64,000 nucleotides of DNA. Source: an uncultured Armatimonadota bacterium (lineage in GTDB: Bacteria; Armatimonadota; Fimbriimonadia; Fimbriimonadales; Fimbriimonadaceae). The DNA is taken from positions 62,001 through 126,000 of the forward strand of contig CAIYMO010000053.1 in assembly GCA_903927345.1 (NCBI GenBank), in the 5' to 3' direction. Both the position numbers and the translations under genes were made by a program. Positions 15,825 to 25,370 of the stretch are shown piece after piece. The stretch's first letter is position 1. Each line of letters starts with the position of its first letter. The notes under the pieces are model-generated. The model saw only the letters and a list, made by a program, of their open reading frames with translations, did not search any database and had not been told where the DNA came from.

Positions 15825-17015
15825 TCAACCAAGGTTCTGAATCGCCCGCACCGGATCCTTCCTCGCTGCTTTCATCGAGGGAGCGATCCCGCTCAGCACC
15901 CCAGTCACAAATGACGCACCCAAAGTGCCGGCAACCGTTTGCCACGTCACGATCGGATTTATGGGTGAGAACTGAGCCAGCAGGAAGCAACAGAATCCGC
16001 TGAACAGCAATCCCACAAGAGAACCCAGCAAGCAGATTCCAACACTCTCCGCCAGGAACTGCCGAAAGATCGAAGCGTGCGTCGCCCCAAGCGCCTTTCG
16101 GATGCCAATTTCAGAGGTGCGCTCGCCCACAGAGAGCATCATGACGTTCAGAATTCCAATCCCGCCGACGAATAAGGCGATTCCAGTGAGACCGACTAAT
16201 AGCCACTGGAGAATATCAGTGAACTTATAAACCACCTTCAAAAGGTCCTTCTGGGTGAGGATTTCAAACTGCTCTTCGTCAAGAGTCTTCCTGAGTTCCG
16301 CCTTCAGAGTTCCTAGGAGTGCCTCGGGCTCAACTTTGGAGTCAAGCTGAATGAGCAGCCGATCCGTCTGCGAAGTTGGCACCCTTTTGTGAAGTCCAGC
16401 ATAGGGGATGTAAATCAGGTTCTGGAAGCTGCCCATTGACATCAATGAGTCATCCTTTGAGTCGTCCTTAGTTACTCCGACGACTTCAAAGAATCGACCA
16501 TTGATTTTGATCTTCTTCCCAAGAGCTGGTTTCTCTCCAAAGAGCCCCTGCTTCGCAATCGAACCAATCACAACAACATCCTTCGTGTCGTCGTCGGCAG
16601 TCAAGAGCCGTCCGGCCTCGAGGTCGAACCGCTTCATCCGAAACCAACTAGGGGTCGTCGCAACCAAGAAACTTGCCGCCTCGTTCCCCTCGAATGTCGC
16701 GCCACCACCCACAAACGTCCAAGCTCCAGTACTCTGAACGCCCTTGACCTTCGCGACTCTCTGCGCATCGGCATATTTCAAATAAGAGGCCCCGCCAAGG
16801 TTAAAGTTGAATCCTCCGCTGAGCTTGCCAGGAATCACGATGAGCGTATTAACGCCCAAATCTTGAACCTGCTCCGTAAAGTCTTTACGAACCCCGATCG
16901 CGATGCTGGCGAGAAGGACGACCGCGATCGTCGCCGCCATCACCCCGCTGGAGGTGAGGATTGTGCGCCGAAAATTCTCGCGCATGCTCGTGAAGGCTTC
17001 TAGGAATTCATTCAA
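15825..17015 (-). CDS. MacB/FtsX-type ABC transporter permease
   Basis: 396 residues with the MacB layout: a short cytoplasmic start (MNEFLEAFTSMRENFRRTILTSSGV), TM1 (AATIAVVLLASIAIGV), a large periplasmic domain (about 45-270), then three C-terminal TM segments with the FtsX signature GERTSEIGIRKALGATHASIFRQFLAES. Such permeases work with a cytoplasmic ATPase and often a membrane-fusion protein in tripartite efflux or lipoprotein handling; neither is encoded nearby. Last gene of the greA-relA run, 16 bases after relA. Confidence 0.87.
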   Translation of the reverse strand: MNEFLEAFTSMRENFRRTILTSSGVMAATIAVVLLASIAIGVRKDFTEQVQDLGVNTLIVIPGKLSGGFNFNLGGASYLKYADAQRVAKVKGVQSTGAWTFVGGGATFEGNEAASFLVATTPSWFRMKRFDLEAGRLLTADDDTKDVVVIGSIAKQGLFGEKPALGKKIKINGRFFEVVGVTKDDSKDDSLMSMGSFQNLIYIPYAGLHKRVPTSQTDRLLIQLDSKVEPEALLGTLKAELRKTLDEEQFEILTQKDLLKVVYKFTDILQWLLVGLTGIALFVGGIGILNVMMLSVGERTSEIGIRKALGATHASIFRQFLAESVGICLLGSLVGLLFSGFCCFLLAQFSPINPIVTWQTVAGTLGASFVTGVLSGIAPSMKAARKDPVRAIQNLG

Positions 17016-17031
17016 CTATGTGTCCTACGAA

Positions 17032-19278
17032 CTAACGAAGCCGACTATTGATGCGAAGCACCGAAATAACATCGCTGAAGCTCGCGATTTTGGCCATGAC
17101 CAGTGCCAACTGCCCTGTATCCGTGACTTCAATGGTCGCCTCAATCTCTGCTGTATTGTTGGTCGAAGTTCGAATATTGGCCGCCGAAACGTTCGTTTTG
17201 GATTCTCCAAAGATCGTCGAGACTTCCATCAACAAACCCTGCCTGTTGATCGCGACGACCTTTATCGTGACGCTATAAACGGCACCATCTGCTGGCCAGT
17301 GGAATCGAAGGAGGCGCTCTGGCTCCGTCTCTTCCATTTTAATGGCGTGCGGGCAGTAGCGTCGGTGAATCATGATGCCCCGGCCGCGAGAAACGTATCC
17401 AACGATCTCATCTCCCGGAATCGGAGCGCAACACTTCGCCCGAGCCAGGAGCACATCCTTCATCCCCGAAGCGTGGAGCTGGAGCCGACCTTCGCGGGTC
17501 TTCGAGACCTCGATTCGGTCCCCAGCCGGTGCAGCCCCGGTTTCACCCTTGATTTTGCTGACGACCTTCTGAACGGTCAGCAGTCCGCTACCAATCTTTG
17601 CCAGCAAATCCTGTCCATTTTCAGTCGAATCAAACTCCTTGGCAAGCTTCTCCAGCTTGTCATCTCCGACGTACTGCTTCGGCTCTAGCCCCTGAGCCTT
17701 GAGCTCTCCGATGAGCGCTTCCCTTCCCCGCGCCGCATCCTGTTCTCGACTCTGCTTCCGGAAGTACGCCTTGATCTTGCTCCGCGCGTGGGCGGAGCGA
17801 ACAAACTCAAGCCAGTCTAGCGATGGTGTTGCGTTAGATCGGTTAACAATCTCCACGACGTCGCCGTTCTGGAGCTTGGTTGAAAGCGGCGCGATTACTC
17901 CGTTCAGCTTCGCTCCAACCAGCGTCATTCCAACCTGAGTGTGAACTCGAAAGGCGAAATCAACGGGAGTAGATCCCAATGGCATGTCGATGACATCCCC
18001 GCCTGGAGTGAAGACGAATACTTGCTCCGCAAAAAGATCTGTCGACAGCGACCGCAAGAAGTCCGACGACAATCGAGCATCGCTCGACCAGTCAAAGAGC
18101 TGCTGGCGCAGATTCGAGAACGTGGAAATCTCCTTCTCCGCCTTCTCACCTTCCTTGTACGTCCAGTGTGCAGCGACGCCAAACTCAGCGATTTCATGCA
18201 TCCGAGTCGTGCGGATCTGGATCTCCAAGGGACTACCGCTTGGACCGAGCACCTTCGTGTGCAAACTCTGATAACCGTTCGGCTTCGGGTTTCCGATGTA
18301 GTCGTAGAACAACGACATTAGCGGGACAAACATCTCGTGGACGATGCCAAGCGCCACATAACAATCCGACACCTCTTCCAGGATGATTCGGATCGCGAGG
18401 AGGTCGTAGATCTCTTCGAACTCCACTCCTTGTTTGACGATCTTGTTGTAAATCGAATAGAGGTGCTTGGGCCTCCCTCGAATTTCCACAACGCGAATGC
18501 CTCGTTCCTGCATCCGCTCCTTGATCATGACAATGGCCTGCTCGATGTCAGTCAGTCGCTCATTACGGCTTCGATTGACCTTAGCCGAGATGTCGTCATA
18601 CTCTGCTGGATGCAGATACTTGAAGCTAAGGTCCTCTAGCTGCCACTTCATCTGCCAGATTCCCAGGCGAGCAGCGAGTGGGGCGTATACATCCAAAGTC
18701 TCGGCGGCGATGCGAACTTGCTTCGCCGGTTCCATCGCGTCCAATGTCAACATGTTATGCAGGCGATCCGCCAGCTTAATGACCATGACCCGGAAGTCTT
18801 TAGCCATCGCCAAAAGCATCTTCCTGAGCGTCTCGGCGGTGCGGGTGGTCTCTGCCGCTTTCCTCTGACGAACTGTGGCATTTTCCAGCGGCTTCAAAGC
18901 GAGCTTTGTCACACCATCAATCAAATGGCCAACTTCGTCGCCAAAGAGATCACGCATCTGCTCGAGCGACATCTCTGAATCCTCAACCACGTCGTGCAAC
19001 AGCGCTGCACAAACCGTGTTGTCATCCATGCCGAGATCAACAAGAATCTCTGCGACCGCTACGGGATGGAGAATATAGGGTAGCCCCGACTTCCGGACCT
19101 GGCCTGAGTGGGCCTTCTCCGCGACATAGTACGCATACCGGATCTTTTTGATGTCCGCGTCAGGTCGAGTGTCGCGCAGCTTCTGAAACAGACGATGTAA
19201 GTCGTCGGTATCTTCCCAGTCGTGCGGAATTTCGAGGTGAGGGCGCATCTTGGCGTCGTGCCGCGGCGACCGCGCCAT
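17032..19278 (-). CDS. rel: Bifunctional (p)ppGpp synthetase/hydrolase (RelA/SpoT family)
   Basis: Long RSH enzyme that makes and degrades the stringent alarmone. From M1 at 19278: HD hydrolase domain about 48-200 with H71, HDVVED at 95-100 and LADRLHNM (D171), all intact; synthetase about 255-375 (RGRPKHLYSIYNK, YDLLAIRII, GYQSLH); TGS about 415-475 (VFTPGGDVIDMP); a zinc-finger/helical region with AKCCAPIPGDEIVGYVSRGRG; C-terminal ACT about 670-745. Hydrolase residues are complete, so it is bifunctional. I start at ATG 19278; an upstream in-frame ATG would overlap kdsB. In an operon with greA and kdsB. Confidence 0.95.
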   Translation of the reverse strand: MARSPRHDAKMRPHLEIPHDWEDTDDLHRLFQKLRDTRPDADIKKIRYAYYVAEKAHSGQVRKSGLPYILHPVAVAEILVDLGMDDNTVCAALLHDVVEDSEMSLEQMRDLFGDEVGHLIDGVTKLALKPLENATVRQRKAAETTRTAETLRKMLLAMAKDFRVMVIKLADRLHNMLTLDAMEPAKQVRIAAETLDVYAPLAARLGIWQMKWQLEDLSFKYLHPAEYDDISAKVNRSRNERLTDIEQAIVMIKERMQERGIRVVEIRGRPKHLYSIYNKIVKQGVEFEEIYDLLAIRIILEEVSDCYVALGIVHEMFVPLMSLFYDYIGNPKPNGYQSLHTKVLGPSGSPLEIQIRTTRMHEIAEFGVAAHWTYKEGEKAEKEISTFSNLRQQLFDWSSDARLSSDFLRSLSTDLFAEQVFVFTPGGDVIDMPLGSTPVDFAFRVHTQVGMTLVGAKLNGVIAPLSTKLQNGDVVEIVNRSNATPSLDWLEFVRSAHARSKIKAYFRKQSREQDAARGREALIGELKAQGLEPKQYVGDDKLEKLAKEFDSTENGQDLLAKIGSGLLTVQKVVSKIKGETGAAPAGDRIEVSKTREGRLQLHASGMKDVLLARAKCCAPIPGDEIVGYVSRGRGIMIHRRYCPHAIKMEETEPERLLRFHWPADGAVYSVTIKVVAINRQGLLMEVSTIFGESKTNVSAANIRTSTNNTAEIEATIEVTDTGQLALVMAKIASFSDVISVLRINSRLR

Positions 19279-19306
19279 TGCGTCGCCCCAGATTAATAAG
19301 TATAGG

Positions 19307-20026
19307 TTATTGGAGCAACATTTCGCGCACTTCTGCAGCCTGTTCAGGAGTATCAATTCCGGGCCCCGATGGTGTCACTTCGACCATTCGAATCCGAACC
19401 CCGTTCTCCATGAATCGTAGCTGTTCCAAACTCTCCGCTAGCTCCAGGGGAGTCTGATTCCAGTTTGGATAGGTCAGCAACACATCCCGACGATAGCCAT
19501 AGATACCGATGTGCCCTTTGAGGGGTTGGCTCCTTGAACTCCGAGGAAATGGAATTCCATGCCGGCTGAAATAGAGCGCATTACCCTGCAAGTCGGTGAC
19601 GACTTTCACGATCGCGGGGTTAGCCTCAGCCGCTTCAGGGAGCGGGGCGAAGGCCGACACCATTGAAACATCACTCTCGTCAAACGGGGCAGATACAGCG
19701 CGAATCGTATTGGGATCAATCAGTGGCTCGTCGCCTTGCACATTGATATAAACATCAGACTCAACCTTAAGAGCGACTTCCGCAATCCGGTCTGTTCCGG
19801 TAGGGTGATCGTTTCTGGTCAAAATGGCTTCTGCGCCGAAAGCGTTGGCTGCGTCCAAGATCTCCTGATCTGGCGTGGCAATAATCACCCGATCTGCCGC
19901 GCCCGAAATCAATGCCTTCTCGTAAACCCACTGCACCATCGGCTTGCCGCAAAGATCGATCAGCGGTTTCCCAGGAAACCGAGTGGAGGCCATCCGAGCA
20001 GGAATGACGATTAATCTACTTGGCAA
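19307..20026 (-). CDS. kdsB: 3-deoxy-manno-octulosonate cytidylyltransferase KdsB
   Basis: Activates KDO as CMP-KDO for lipid A-core synthesis. The 239 residues show VIPARMASTRFPGKPLIDLCGKPMVQWVYEKA at the N-terminus, TRNDHPTGTDRIAE and NVQGDEPLIDP, the nucleotide-binding motifs of the family. It implies an LPS-bearing outer membrane. It overlaps the upstream lipoprotein gene by 11 bases and is followed by relA/spoT after 28 bases. Confidence 0.95.
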   Translation of the reverse strand: MPSRLIVIPARMASTRFPGKPLIDLCGKPMVQWVYEKALISGAADRVIIATPDQEILDAANAFGAEAILTRNDHPTGTDRIAEVALKVESDVYINVQGDEPLIDPNTIRAVSAPFDESDVSMVSAFAPLPEAAEANPAIVKVVTDLQGNALYFSRHGIPFPRSSRSQPLKGHIGIYGYRRDVLLTYPNWNQTPLELAESLEQLRFMENGVRIRMVEVTPSGPGIDTPEQAAEVREMLLQ

Positions 20027-20624
20027 TGCTCGAGACCTCCCCGGCTGGAGGAATAAGATTCATTGCCCCCATCAAGTGAGATTCTCCGAGCGTAACAGTG
20101 ACCTGATAGGCCTTCGACTTCGTCGGAATTCTGGAGATTACGAGAGTTGTCATCGCATCCGCGCCGAACCAATAATCAACGCCGCTCGCAGTACGCATTT
20201 CATACTTCAACGTAGAGTTCGCAGACTGAACTGACTCCAACAACTGAGCAAACTGCTCGGTATCCAATGCCTCAAACTGGCGCATCAAGAGCACAAGTTG
20301 ATTCTCAAAGACGACGGCTCCAAAACCATCGGTGTTCGACTCCCAACCCAGCGACTTGAAACCTTCGGGCAATCCCGGAACGACTTCCTCGATAGGAAAA
20401 CCTCTTGAGGGTCGTGGAAAAACGAGCAGGGCGCGATCCGCAGACTCGCCGAGCGAAAGGCGACGACGCCCGTTCACAAGACACGTCTGCGACGGAGCCA
20501 AAAACTCAGCCATCTGGCTGGCAATCTGCCGGTTGACCGGCTTCTCGGCAATCACTCCGGCTTCGCCACCGCTACACCCTACCAAGAGCAAGCCTGCGAG
20601 TAGTCCGGCATGGTGGAGTTTCAT
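20016..20624 (-). CDS. Lipoprotein of unknown function
   Basis: 202 residues with a type II signal: KLHHAGLLAGLLLVGCSGG, lipobox LVGC with Cys at about 17. The mature part has no metal or catalytic motif I recognise (...LVFPRPSRGFPIEEVVPGLPEGFKSLGW; MRQFEALDTEQFAQLLES). It lies one base after greA and overlaps kdsB, so it is co-expressed. Membrane-attached; role unknown. Confidence 0.75.
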   Translation of the reverse strand: MKLHHAGLLAGLLLVGCSGGEAGVIAEKPVNRQIASQMAEFLAPSQTCLVNGRRRLSLGESADRALLVFPRPSRGFPIEEVVPGLPEGFKSLGWESNTDGFGAVVFENQLVLLMRQFEALDTEQFAQLLESVQSANSTLKYEMRTASGVDYWFGADAMTTLVISRIPTKSKAYQVTVTLGESHLMGAMNLIPPAGEVSSIAK

Positions 20625-20625
20625 A

Positions 20626-21099
20626 TCAACTTTTAATGTGGAGAATCTTATACCGAGTAGTTCCGGCAGGAGCCGCTACTTCAACAATATCACCCACGAT
20701 CTTTCCGAGGAGTGCCTCACCGAGAGGAGACCCAATAGAAACCATATCTTGCGAAGGATCAGCTTCAAACGATCCAACCAAGGTGATTGCAATTTCATCC
20801 CCGAACTCTTCATCCAGCACTTTAACGACTGATCCGAGTTGAGCGATCACGCCGCCATCATCTTTTCGTTCAACAATCTTGGCGTACATCAGCGCCTTTT
20901 CAAGATCATTGATGCGACTCTCGAGTCGAGTTTGGTTGAGCTTTGCCTCGTGGTACGCAGCGTTCTCACGAAGGTCGCCATGCGACTTCGCTTCTCGAAT
21001 CGCCTCAGCGACTCGCATTCGCACCGGACCCTGAAGTTCCTCAAGTTCTTTCTTGAGTTTATCAAAGCCCTCTTGGGTCACTTGAATTGCGTTTGCCAT
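20626..21099 (-). CDS. greA: Transcription elongation factor GreA
   Basis: Rescues backtracked RNA polymerase by stimulating transcript cleavage. In 157 residues: an N-terminal coiled coil (GFDKLKKELEEL...) with the tip GDLRENAAYHEAK carrying the acidic residues that enter the polymerase channel, and a C-terminal globular domain with SPLGEALLGKIVGDIVEV. ATG 21099 is nine bases after TACAAT, with AGAGGA between them, so a very short leader. First gene of the greA-lipoprotein-kdsB-rel-permease operon. Confidence 0.96.
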   Translation of the reverse strand: MANAIQVTQEGFDKLKKELEELQGPVRMRVAEAIREAKSHGDLRENAAYHEAKLNQTRLESRINDLEKALMYAKIVERKDDGGVIAQLGSVVKVLDEEFGDEIAITLVGSFEADPSQDMVSIGSPLGEALLGKIVGDIVEVAAPAGTTRYKILHIKS

Positions 21100-21108
21100 G
21101 AATCCTCT

Positions 21109-21114
21109 ATTGTA
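21109..21114 (-). promoter_or_regulatory. -10 box of the greA-rel operon
   Basis: TACAAT on the minus strand, nine bases before ATG 21099; weak -35. Predicted leader of two or three bases. Confidence 0.55.
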
Positions 21115-21141
21115 GCTTGTTCACCGTTTTAATGTACGCTT

Positions 21142-22107
21142 GTGGAGTTGCAACATGTTTCGCCAACTGTAACCGTTATCATCGTGAGCTACAACACTCG
21201 CGAACAACTACGACGTTGCCTAGAAGCCTTGGTCGACCAAGCTGTATCCCAGGTGATTGTTGTGGATAACGCTTCCACTGATGGCTCAGTCGAGATGCTA
21301 CGCGATTTGATGCCCAAGCTGTTTCCTGGTTCAATCACTCTGGCTTCCTCGAAGAACTTGGGCTTTGGGCGTGCCAACAACCTCGGCCTTGCTCAAGCCA
21401 CCGGTGATTTGGTCCTCTATCTTAACTCTGACGCGTACGCCCACCCCGGGTCAATTGCTCAGTTAGCGAAACACTTTGACCATCCGTCTGTAATCGCAGC
21501 AGGTGGCCGGTTGCTCAATCCCGATGGTTCACTCCAGGAGTCTGTAGCCGGACGGCTCACACTAGGCGCGGTGCTCCGCGAGCAATTCTTCCTAGACGGC
21601 ATCGCACGGCGATTGGGTCGTTCCTATTGGCGCACCCAGCTTCTGCCCACAAATACACCAAGCGATGTTGATCAGGTGATGGGGGCGTGTCTGATGGTTC
21701 GCCGCGAGGCTGATCCTCGATTCGATGAACGTTTCTTCCTGTATTGCGAGGACACGGAACTCTGCCACCGATTGAAGCAAAAGGGGCGGATTATCTACGA
21801 TCCCAGAGCCGACTTCACCCACGAGCTAGGATCAAGCTCTCAGACTAATCGTTGGAGAGCCGTTGCGAGATACAACACCGGTAAGTGTCTCTACTTTTCG
21901 ATCACTAAGGGTAGCCTGGCCGCCTACCTATGCTGGATTCTCAACCGCCTCGGCGCGCTATTGCGAGTGATTGCAGGCATCCTCGCGTCAGTACCTATCC
22001 TGATGCCACACGAAAAGTTGACGACGTTCATTCGTGTGCTTTTCGCAACGAGAGCCGACGTGTTACCAAACGGCTTTGATCAGGACGCTACTCAAGCTCA
22101 ATCGTAG
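21142..22107 (+). CDS. Family 2 glycosyltransferase (rhamnosyltransferase-like)
   Basis: 321 residues, GT-A fold: TVIIVSYNTREQLRRCLEAL, VVDNASTDGS, KNLGFGRANNLGL, LYLNSDA (DxD-equivalent NSD), MGACLMVRREA and FFLYCEDTELCHRL. The last block is typical of WbbL-like transferases that extend surface polysaccharide. Two weakly hydrophobic C-terminal segments (SLAAYLCWILNRLGALLRVIAGILASVPIL) suggest membrane association. The start is GTG 21142, with TTTAAT about eight bases upstream. It overlaps guaA by 20 bases, convergently. Confidence 0.88.
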   Translation: MELQHVSPTVTVIIVSYNTREQLRRCLEALVDQAVSQVIVVDNASTDGSVEMLRDLMPKLFPGSITLASSKNLGFGRANNLGLAQATGDLVLYLNSDAYAHPGSIAQLAKHFDHPSVIAAGGRLLNPDGSLQESVAGRLTLGAVLREQFFLDGIARRLGRSYWRTQLLPTNTPSDVDQVMGACLMVRREADPRFDERFFLYCEDTELCHRLKQKGRIIYDPRADFTHELGSSSQTNRWRAVARYNTGKCLYFSITKGSLAAYLCWILNRLGALLRVIAGILASVPILMPHEKLTTFIRVLFATRADVLPNGFDQDATQAQS

Positions 22108-23614
22108 CTGGAGGCTTACTTGTGAGATCGTAGAACACTCGGTTGACGCCGTCAACTTCATTCACGATTCGGCTTGCCACAAGCTCAAGAACATCAAACG
22201 GAATATGAACCGCTCGAGCGGTCATCGCGTCCTCGCTCTCAACCGCTCTGAGAACGATTGGTTGCTCGTAAGTTCTCTCGTCACCCATGACCCCGACGCT
22301 CTTGACGTCCAACAGCGCGGCATAGGATTGCCAAATTCCCTTATGCAAGTCTCGCTTTCGTAGTTCCGATCGGAAAATCCAGTCGGCTTCTTGAACCATT
22401 CGAACCCGCTCTGGAGTGACTTCGCCAAGGATACGAACGCCAAGCCCAGGTCCGGGAAACGGCTCGCGATCGACCATTTCATCGGGAAGACCCAGAAGTC
22501 GCCCAACGGCTCGAACTTCATCTTTAAACAACCAACGAAGAGGCTCAATCAGCTTCATCCGCATCCAATCAGGCAATCCACCAACGTTGTGGTGAGTCTT
22601 GATCTTTGCAGCGGTCGGAGATCCACTCTCGATGACATCCGGATACAAAGTGCCTTGCGCAAGCCAATCGCAACCTTGCAACTCGTTGGCATGATCTTCG
22701 AAGACGCGGACAAACTGCTCGCCAATCGTCTTTCGCTTAACCTCAGGATCCTTCTTCCCGGCAAGCGCGCCGAAGAATCGGTCGTGTTCATAGTAAGCCT
22801 TCAGGTTCGCGTGGAAGTGTCCACCGAAAGTTTCAATGACTTGCTCCGCCTCTCGGTACCGGAGAAGCCCGTGGTCTACAAAGACACAAACCGCTCGATC
22901 CCCAATCGCCCGGATCAAGAGCGCAGCCATAACAGAAGAATCCACTCCGCCTGAAACGGCGCAGAGAACCTTCTCCTCAGCTCCAACCATTGCCCGAATC
23001 TTGGCAATTTCCTCTTCAACAAAATTCTCGGTGGTCCAATCTCCAACTAAACCGGCTTCGTCCAAGAACGCCTTCAGCAAATCCTTTCCTGAAGTCGTAT
23101 GTGTGACTTCGGGATGGAACTGAACACCAAACCGTCGCTGAGCAGCGTTTTCCATCGCCGCCACAGGGCACGAGTCAGTTGAGGACGTGACAGTGAATCC
23201 TTCAGGAACCGATGTCACCTGATCCCCGTGCGACATCCACACCTGATCGTGATCCATCACTCCAACAATTCCCGACTTCGAAGTCAGGTTCCGCAGACCG
23301 TACTCTTTGTGAGATGCATTTTCTACGGACCCTCCCAGCTTCTTAGCCATCAACTGCTGGCCATAGCAAATTCCCAGAACAGGAATGCCGTCGAGGCAAG
23401 AAAAATCTAAATCCGGAGCACCTGGTTCCAGCGTGGAACGAGGGCCACCACTAAGAATGACGGCGGTCGGACGCTCTGCGGAGATTCGCTCGAACGCGGT
23501 CGTCCAGGGAACCATTTCGCTATACACCCCTTGCTCGCGCACACGGCGAACGATGAGCTGGGTGTACTGCCCGCCAAAATCAACAACGAGCACTTTCTGA
23601 TGGGTTCCGGTCAT
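22088..23614 (-). CDS. guaA: GMP synthase (glutamine-hydrolysing) GuaA
   Basis: Converts XMP to GMP with ammonia from glutamine. In 508 residues: class I glutaminase with GICYGQQ (nucleophile C83) and VQFHPEVTHT (His/Glu); ATP-PPase with AVSGGVDSSVMAALL; C-terminal dimerisation domain ending ATIELE. Last gene of the long minus-strand run starting at the VKOR-DsbA gene; its ATG overlaps the M28 peptidase stop by four bases. Confidence 0.97.
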   Translation of the reverse strand: MTGTHQKVLVVDFGGQYTQLIVRRVREQGVYSEMVPWTTAFERISAERPTAVILSGGPRSTLEPGAPDLDFSCLDGIPVLGICYGQQLMAKKLGGSVENASHKEYGLRNLTSKSGIVGVMDHDQVWMSHGDQVTSVPEGFTVTSSTDSCPVAAMENAAQRRFGVQFHPEVTHTTSGKDLLKAFLDEAGLVGDWTTENFVEEEIAKIRAMVGAEEKVLCAVSGGVDSSVMAALLIRAIGDRAVCVFVDHGLLRYREAEQVIETFGGHFHANLKAYYEHDRFFGALAGKKDPEVKRKTIGEQFVRVFEDHANELQGCDWLAQGTLYPDVIESGSPTAAKIKTHHNVGGLPDWMRMKLIEPLRWLFKDEVRAVGRLLGLPDEMVDREPFPGPGLGVRILGEVTPERVRMVQEADWIFRSELRKRDLHKGIWQSYAALLDVKSVGVMGDERTYEQPIVLRAVESEDAMTARAVHIPFDVLELVASRIVNEVDGVNRVFYDLTSKPPATIELE

Positions 23615-24624
23615 GAACCCCTATTAGTTTGGCTTACCGGCGGCTTCCCCTGCAACTTTTCATAAGCCTCAATGTAGCGAGCGACTCTCTTTTGATATTT
23701 GTTCCAGCTCGGAACGGACCCCGAATTTGCGATCTGCAACGTGCAAGCGGCGATCATTCCCGTGATCTTCGCCATGTTGTTGTAGTCAAGCTTATCAGCG
23801 TGATCGCCAACGCGGTGGTAGTCAGAAAACTCGTACGCCACGCTAAAGGTATGGGCCGGGACGCCCGCCGCTGCAAAAGCCGCGTTATCACTGGCCATAA
23901 AGTAGGGGGCCGAAAACTGTGGATGCTCGATGACCGGAACCCCGACTTCCTTCCCGACCTTAGCACAGGTCGGTCCAATCGTTGAGAAATTGAACCCGGT
24001 CAGGTTGCACTGGCCCACTCTTGGACCTTCGCTGTCATCTGTTCGGCCGATCTGCTCAATATTGAGCATAGCCACTGTGTTCTTCAAAGGGAAGACTGGA
24101 TTCTTCGCGTAGAACGAAGACCCAACCAGGCCGCGCTCTTCACCGTAAAAGGCCATAAAGATGATCGATCGCTTCGGCTTCGACTTAGCGATCGCGGCCG
24201 CAACTCCAAGTACTCCAGCAACCCCGCTCGCGTCATCGTTCGCGCCGTTAAAAATCTTGTCCTCGCCCTCTTTTGCCTCGCCAAGATGATCGTAGTGAGC
24301 GGAAACCACAACGTACTCCTTACTGAGAACTGGGTCCGAACCAGGCAAGAGACCAATGACGTTTCGAACTTCCTCGCCAGCACCTCGACCGCGCTCCCAC
24401 TTGGTGGATTGGAAGAATGACTGCCCTACGCCAGGTTGAACTCCCAACTTGGTGAGTTCAGCAGCGATGTACTCGCTCGCTTTAATCAGCTCCGGAGACG
24501 GCGTTCCCCGCCCCTTCAATTCATCAGATGCAAGATACGATACATACCTCTTCAGCTCATCTGCCTTAACTACAGGCAGCCCCTGGGGCTGGAATAATGC
24601 CGAAACGAGAAGAGATGTGATCAT
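23611..24624 (-). CDS. Exported M28 aminopeptidase-like metallopeptidase
   Basis: 337 residues with a short signal (MITSLLVSALFQPQG). Two-zinc site residues are all visible: VVSAHYDHLGE (His, Asp), NGANDDASGVAG (bridging Asp), YGEERGLVGS (general base Glu and zinc Glu), MLNIEQIGR and a C-terminal HRVGDHADK. Likely cleaves N-terminal residues from peptides in the periplasm or outside. Joined by four-base overlaps to guaA and to the unknown exported protein upstream. Confidence 0.88.
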   Translation of the reverse strand: MITSLLVSALFQPQGLPVVKADELKRYVSYLASDELKGRGTPSPELIKASEYIAAELTKLGVQPGVGQSFFQSTKWERGRGAGEEVRNVIGLLPGSDPVLSKEYVVVSAHYDHLGEAKEGEDKIFNGANDDASGVAGVLGVAAAIAKSKPKRSIIFMAFYGEERGLVGSSFYAKNPVFPLKNTVAMLNIEQIGRTDDSEGPRVGQCNLTGFNFSTIGPTCAKVGKEVGVPVIEHPQFSAPYFMASDNAAFAAAGVPAHTFSVAYEFSDYHRVGDHADKLDYNNMAKITGMIAACTLQIANSGSVPSWNKYQKRVARYIEAYEKLQGKPPVSQTNRGS

Positions 24625-25370
24625 GAGGTTTTTCGCTTTATTTTGAGTAGAGTCTTGAGTTTCTTTGTGGCGGTAGCTCCGCCATTGAGAGGCTCAGTGG
24701 TTGTGGTTTCGTTTGTCTCGACCTCAACCAAGTCGAAGCATCCTGAAGTCTTTGAGAACTTCGCTTTTCCAGTTCCATTGAGCACGGCGTGGAGCGTTTT
24801 CTTGGCGCCCTTTTTCGAATCAATCGGGTTACCATATGCATCCTCAAATCCATCTCTGACGGATGTGAGCTTGATGCTGAAGTCGGCCTCAGTTGGAGTC
24901 TCAGAAGCCAATGTCACGACGTATTTGAACTCTTGCCCACCGTATGTCTTGACGAATGGATAAGACTCGCCCGGTTTGATCTGAGTCTTTGGGAGTTCCA
25001 GCGGGAGAAAACTAATCTCAGGCAGTCGCTGTGAATCCAGGCCAGGGAGCTTTGCCGGCATCTTTATCGCAGGAGCGGTGTTGCTTTTCACCGAGCCGAA
25101 GGTGTCAATTGTTGCAACCGCTTTGGGAAAAAACTGATCCACGTTGCTACTGTTCAACGGCAGTTGAACTCCAAATGCTTCGGCATCAATTTTCGGAATG
25201 AACGACTCGATTTCATCGGTCTTTACAGCAGTGGCAACCACGGTCATGTTGACCGTTGCCTTACCCTCTCGTCCTCCGAAAATCGGAATCCACCCCTGAA
25301 ACTGAACGTTCACGTCGAACGAAACCGGTTGACCAACGACGAAGGCGTAGGCGAGAATTGTTGCGGTCAT
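24621..25370 (-). CDS. Exported protein of unknown function
   Basis: 249 residues with a weak signal-like start (MTATILAYAFVVGQPVSFDV) and an extended beta-rich body. Repeated Thr/Lys-rich C-terminus (ETTTTEPLNG...KLKTLLKIKRK). The motif layout (FDVNVQFQGWIPIFGGREGKA near the start) resembles outer-membrane-associated beta proteins, but I know no family. Coupled by ATGA overlaps to the AI-2E-type transporter and the M28 peptidase. Confidence 0.65.
   Translation of the reverse strand: MTATILAYAFVVGQPVSFDVNVQFQGWIPIFGGREGKATVNMTVVATAVKTDEIESFIPKIDAEAFGVQLPLNSSNVDQFFPKAVATIDTFGSVKSNTAPAIKMPAKLPGLDSQRLPEISFLPLELPKTQIKPGESYPFVKTYGGQEFKYVVTLASETPTEADFSIKLTSVRDGFEDAYGNPIDSKKGAKKTLHAVLNGTGKAKFSKTSGCFDLVEVETNETTTTEPLNGGATATKKLKTLLKIKRKTS

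Noticed and set aside
19279-19356. Upstream ATG of the relA/spoT gene (19356).
   Set aside because: It would overlap the kdsB end by 50 bases and adds a Cys-rich, unconserved head; ATG 19278 leaves a normal 28-base gap.
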